Shown here one piece after another: positions 37,901 to 41,508 of a stretch of 41,508 bases of DNA. Every line of letters begins with the position of its first letter. Within the stretch, counting starts at the first letter, position 1. The position numbers and the translations under genes were made by a program. Source of the DNA: Karstenula rhodostoma CBS 690.94 (Eukaryota; Ascomycota; Dothideomycetes; Pleosporales; Didymosphaeriaceae). The notes beneath the pieces are model-generated. The model searched no databases and was not told the DNA's origin. It saw nothing but the letters and a program-made list of their open reading frames with translations. The stretch covers positions 781,651 to 823,158 of the forward strand of contig MU001514.1 of assembly GCA_010093485.1 (NCBI GenBank), in the 5' to 3' direction.

Positions 37901-39648
37901 GATACCTATATATTAAGGTTAATATAGAAAAGTAATCTAAAGACTCTATATATAAATATAGTAATAATTACCTTAATCTAAAATATAATCTAAACTATAA
38001 ATTCTAGTTTTATAACTAGTCCCTCCTCTTTAAAGAGTATAATATACTCCCTAAGGGTAGTTTAAAAAAATATAGTAATTATATTTAGTAGTTATTTAAA
38101 AAGGTACTAGATATAGGTTATAATACTATCCCTATTAATATTAACTAGGATAAGCTTAATAATATCTAACTTATCTATAAGTTTCTTAAGTATTTACTAA
38201 AAATATAAGTAATTATAGCCTTTATTATAGACTAGACTTTAGTTTATAATAAAAAGATTATTCTATAGTTTTTTATACCCCTAATTTAGAAGCTTATTTA
38301 AGAAATTCTTAAACTATTAGAGTATATATTATTTTTAGTTTACTTCTCTAATAGTATAGTCTAGTATAACTAGGTTTAATCTCTCTAAAATAATACTAAG
38401 ACTAAAATTTATATTCTTTTTATATCCTTCTAGATATTTAGTACTAGCTATAACCTTTAGAATAATAGTTATATTAGTACTTTTATAAATTTCCCCTTAA
38501 ATTAAAATATAGAGGACTAGGCTTTTAAATATTAATACTAAGGTAGCTAATATTTAAGTATATATTTTTTCTATATTACTATCTAAGGAATATATAGTAT
38601 CTAGTAATATAAATAAATTAATTTACTTAGGGGTATTCTAGAAACTTTCCTATATACCCCCTATATAATAACTATCCTTACTAACTTTTCTAGTAAAAAC
38701 CTACTTATTTTACTAATATTAGTATCTACTTTTTTTAATTATACTATTAAGGAAAATAGTATTAAGGAGTTTACTAAAACCTTTAATATTCTAGAGAATA
38801 TTATTACTTAGGTATATAAAAATATATTAAATACCTTTATTAAAAGGTCTAAGTATAATATAGTCTTTAATAATATTAACTATAAATATCTTTTTATTTT
38901 TAGTAAATATATTATAAAGTTTATTAAGGAGGAGTATAAAAACTATAAGTATCCTTCTAAGTAATAGCCTATTCTAGTCCTATTTTCTATTATAATATAT
39001 ATTTTTATAGCCTCTACTTTTACTAGGACTATTACTAAAATATCTAGTTTTCTAGATAACTTTACTAAGAATATTATTAAATTAGGGTAGCTAGAGTTAG
39101 ATATATATAAAGTAGTCTAAATAGAGAAATATAGTTTTAATCTAGATAATATCTTCTATACTAAATTTATATTTAAAAAGAAGAAGAAATCTAGTATAGC
39201 CTACCTTATAGACTATATTCTAAAGATAAGTAATATATTATTTAGAATATAAATAAAGTTTAATAAGTATACTAAAAATACTAAAATAGATTTATAAAAT
39301 ATTTATCTAATTATTATTCCTATATAATATAATAGTTTCTAGATATTTAATAATACCTATATAGAAGTATTTAAGACTACCTAAAAAGCTAATATAGAAT
39401 AGAGTTTTAATAAGTAAATATTAAATATTAAGGAGTACTTAAATAAGTATAGTATATAGAATATACTTAATTATATAAAGTAATATTTAATATATTATTT
39501 ACCTTCTAGTAATCTTATATCTCTAAATATATAAGAATATAGTTAGGTTATAAAATAGGTTAAAATCTATAAAGGTCTAAAGGATATAGACTATTTAACT
39601 ATAATATTAAAGAAATCTAGTAAAGGTAGTAAAAAGAGGAAGTAGTAA
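34990..39648 (+). pseudogene. SNF2-family DNA-dependent ATPase relic
   Basis: A long relic of a Swi2/Snf2-type helicase-like ATPase. One frame runs from about 35,001 to 37,450 with stops only at RIP-prone codons. It includes motif I G-L-G-K-T-I-Q at 36,531-36,551, motif II D-E-A-(H/Q) at 37,182-37,193 (now N-K-I plus stop) and motif III as L-x-G-x-S-I at 37,266-37,280. The C-terminal half continues one frame over from about 37,600. Its motif V/VI region at 38,400-38,550 reads S-F-Q-x-x-S-T-S-x-N-L-Q, then F-P-L-N, then E-D-Q-A-F-K-(R), matching the SNF2 pattern GxNL ... P ... QAxGRxxRxGQ. The frame ends with a basic tail (K-K-R-K) and TAG-TAA at 39,643-39,648. Roughly 500 codons precede motif I and are unidentified. 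The frame change at 37.3-37.7 kb is an indel or an intron. Confidence 0.82.
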
Positions 39649-39678
39649 ATAATATTATATAGTTATAGTATAATAAAA

Positions 39679-39755
39679 ATTAAAGTAGAGAATAGAGATT
39701 AAAGTAGGGTATAGAAATTAAAGTAGGGTATAGAGATTAAAGTAGAGTTATAATC
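39679..39755 (+). repeat. 19-bp tandem repeat
   Basis: Four units of attaaagtag(a/g)g(a/t)atagag start at 39,679, 39,698, 39,717 and 39,736. A further attaaagtagggttatagtc occurs at about 39,783, after an ctagaactatagtct-like linker that is itself repeated. It lies just beyond the end of the SNF2 relic. Confidence 0.85.
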
Positions 39756-40016
39756 TAGAACTATAGTCTAATAATAATAAAGATTAAAGTAGGGTTATAG
39801 TCTAGAATTATATAATAATAATTAGTATAGATAGTTCTAATCTATAGATATATTTTACTATTTACTTATATTTTTTTACTATAGTATTAAAAATCTACTA
39901 TAGTGGTCTTTACTATAATTTTTATCTTAGATAGTATAATCTAGTAATATCTTATATACTATTATATAGGTAGATTTACTAAAATATCTATTTATAGTTT
40001 AGTAATTATTTTATAA

Positions 40017-40091
40017 CCCTTTTCTCCTCTTTTTCTTTCCTCTTCTTTTTCCCTTTTCTTTTCTCTTCCTTCTCTTCTCTTTCCCCTTTCT
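40017..40091 (+). repeat. 75-base pure pyrimidine tract
   Basis: Only C and T occur from 40,017 to 40,091. Such a tract contains no CA or TG, so it is not a RIP target and can survive. It lies in DNA without a recognised gene, before the next relic. A role as a polypyrimidine or triplex-forming site is possible but not shown. Confidence 0.9.
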
Positions 40092-40249
40092 ACTACCTTC
40101 TCTAAACTATCTTCTTACCTACTATTCTATAATATAAATATATAATATATTTTAACTCTTTTATAGATTATTTAATTTTAATAAGTACTCTACTAACTAA
40201 TCTATAAGGGAGATTTATAATTACTAATAGTAAAATAATACTTATACTA

Positions 40250-40975
40250 TTATTAGTATAATTTATAAAGTATAAGAGGCTTCCTTTTTTAATAGTATAT
40301 ACTACCTATCTCTTCTAGATAACTAGATAGAATTTAATATTTCTAGAAATATAATAGAGGATTAAAAAGTAGCCTTTTATACTACTAAACTCTAGTTTAG
40401 CTAATTAGGGGCGTTTATAGTCTTAATACCCCTAGACCTATCTATATAGATATAATACTAAATAGTATTATTTATAGAGAAAAAGTATAGTATTACTTTA
40501 CTCTTTAATAATATAAATATTAAAGCTAACTAGAATAAGTTTATTTACCTCTATAATTATAAGGAAGATAGTCTTAAGTAGATAATACTATAAAAGGAGT
40601 ATAATAAGTATATTATAGGTATTATAGTAGATATAGTCTAAGTAGCTAAGAATATATACCTTACTAATCTAGTAAACTAGTTTATATAGTTAGAATTAGA
40701 TAATCTAAATAAAGAGTAGATATAGACGCTTAAGGAATATATACTTAAAAAAAGAAAAAGGGAGTAATTATCTAGATACTCTAGTAATCTACTATTTATA
40801 ATAAACGAGCTTAGTAACTACTTTTATAATAATACTAATAATAACTTTAATATATATAAGTATTTTAGAGTATATACTATAAAGGACCTAAATACCTTTA
40901 TAGATAATAGATAGGCTAGATATAGCTAGGGAGCTTATAGTAAATTTTTCTATAAACCCCCTATTTAATTCTAAG
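40250..40975 (+). pseudogene. Unidentified plus-strand coding relic
   Basis: From about 40,490 to 40,970 one frame is kept, with only TAA/TAG interruptions and a composition like the other plus-strand relics: many Lys, Glu, Asp and Asn codons, and a basic L-K-K-R-K-R-E patch near 40,747-40,767. The pattern ends before a double TAA-type end at about 40,970. I recognise no domain. It could be the 3' part of a larger gene. Confidence 0.4.
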
Positions 40976-40997
40976 TATAATATAATAATATAATATA

Positions 40998-41054
40998 TAG
41001 TATTAGTATTTAATATATAGATAGGTATAGTTAGTATATAGTATTAGTATTTAG
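40998..41054 (+). repeat. 41-bp direct duplication
   Basis: tagtattagtattta occurs at 40,998 and 41,039, flanked by similar TA-rich sequence. Confidence 0.6.
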
Positions 41055-41127
41055 ATTATAAATTAGTAGGGGGTAATTATTTTAATAAAAGTAGAGAAGA
41101 TTATATATAGATATTAGATAGTATAAA

Positions 41128-41508
41128 TCTATATATATAGGCCTCCTTACTTTAGGGCCCTAAGTAGGAAAATAATGGCCCGTGTATTCACTAAAGTAAA
41201 AAAATACCTAGGCCTAAATTAAAAAAAATAATTTTAGTTACTAAAATATACCAAGATCTTACGCGATACCTAAACCCCAAAGTAAAAAAATTCAATAATA
41301 AGGAACCCTAAATTAAAAAAAATAATTTTAGTTACTAAAATATACCAAGATCTTACGCGATACCTAAACCCTAAAGTGAAAAAATTTAATAATAAGGAAT
41401 TCTAAATTAAAAAAAAAAATTTTAGTTACTAAAATATACCAAGATCTTACGCGATACCTAGACCCTAAAGTGAAAAAATTTAATAATAAGGAACCCTAAA
41501 TTAAAAAA
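41128..41508 (+). repeat. 94-bp minisatellite block, copy 2 (less mutated, runs off the window)
   Basis: The same leader as at 3,388-3,480 is followed by at least three units with acgcgatacc at 41,261, 41,355 and 41,449 (period 94). Unlike the rest of the window it keeps several CA and TG pairs: aatggcccgtgtattcac in the leader, accaagatctt in each unit and aaagtgaaaa in the last two. The only + strand ATG I found is here, at 41,175. This copy shows what the unit looked like before heavy RIP. Confidence 0.92.

Larger units (their letters stand above)
1..41127. other. RIP-saturated AT-rich block
   Basis: Both strands almost lack the dinucleotides CA and TG, while CT, CC, AG and GG are still common and TA is extremely frequent. 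This is the signature of repeat-induced point mutation in Pezizomycotina, which converts C to T mainly in CpA on either strand of duplicated DNA. CG is also rare. TGA stops and ATG starts have essentially vanished, and TAA/TAG occur throughout every frame. All protein genes below are therefore relics, read by treating TAA as CAA, TAG as CAG or TGG, TAT as CAT, TGT or CGT, and AAT as GAT. Start codons and ribosome or promoter signals cannot be placed. Confidence 0.93.

Noticed and set aside
1..41127. Short open reading frames in all frames
   Set aside because: They are gaps between RIP-made TAA/TAG stops. No ATG start exists on the + strand and none matched a family except as parts of the relics listed.
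1..41508. Mitochondrial or low-GC bacterial origin because of the extreme AT content
   Set aside because: CA and TG are specifically missing while CT, CC, AG and GG persist, and nuclear fungal RecQ-TLH and SNF2 relics are readable. No mitochondrial gene, rRNA or tRNA was seen, and ATG is absent.

Overview
The window is a very AT-rich block of filamentous ascomycete (Pezizomycotina) DNA that has been almost saturated by repeat-induced point mutation (RIP). Up to about position 41,127 the dinucleotides CA and TG are nearly absent on both strands; by eye I found only a few tens. TpA is greatly over-represented, and I found no ATG on the + strand before 41,175. CAA, CAG and TGG codons therefore appear as TAA or TAG, so no protein gene is intact. 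What can be read are relics: frames whose only stops are TAA/TAG and whose family motifs reappear once C-to-T and G-to-A changes are allowed for. The species cannot be named from this sequence. The families suggest a subtelomeric or other heterochromatic AT-isochore.

Layout. 1-9,912 is repeat territory. A segment of more than 3.4 kb with a 213-bp tandem array at one end is present twice in the same orientation (1-3,390 and 4,651-8,704). The copies are separated by a 94-bp minisatellite block and a spacer, and the second is followed by a 156/306-bp tandem array (8,701-9,912). 10,300-11,900 is a minus-strand coding relic, possibly OrsD-like. 13,650-16,445 is a plus-strand relic of a RecQ helicase of the fungal telomere-linked (TLH) type. 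18,580-19,850 carries 50-bp repeats in opposite orientations. 20,990-24,150 is an unidentified minus-strand relic with a hexapeptide-coding repeat. 25,700-27,050 is a plus-strand relic with five tandem CCHC zinc knuckles, followed by an assembly gap (27,127-27,136). 27,400-28,800 is another minus-strand relic, and 30,480-33,480 is a second TLH RecQ relic. 34,990-39,648 is a large SNF2-family ATPase relic. An unidentified relic follows, and the window ends inside a second 94-bp minisatellite block (41,128-41,508).

How it fits together. Two related RecQ-TLH relics and an SNF2 helicase relic lie in the same orientation. Each RecQ relic has a minus-strand relic on its upstream side, so the arrangement minus relic / plus RecQ may be a repeated unit. 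RIP acts on duplicated DNA, and the duplicated segments, tandem arrays and repeated helicase genes are its expected targets. The last 380 bases keep CA, TG and an ATG, so the heavily mutated block appears to lose intensity at the right-hand end. No rRNA, tRNA, CRISPR or intact transposon was recognised.
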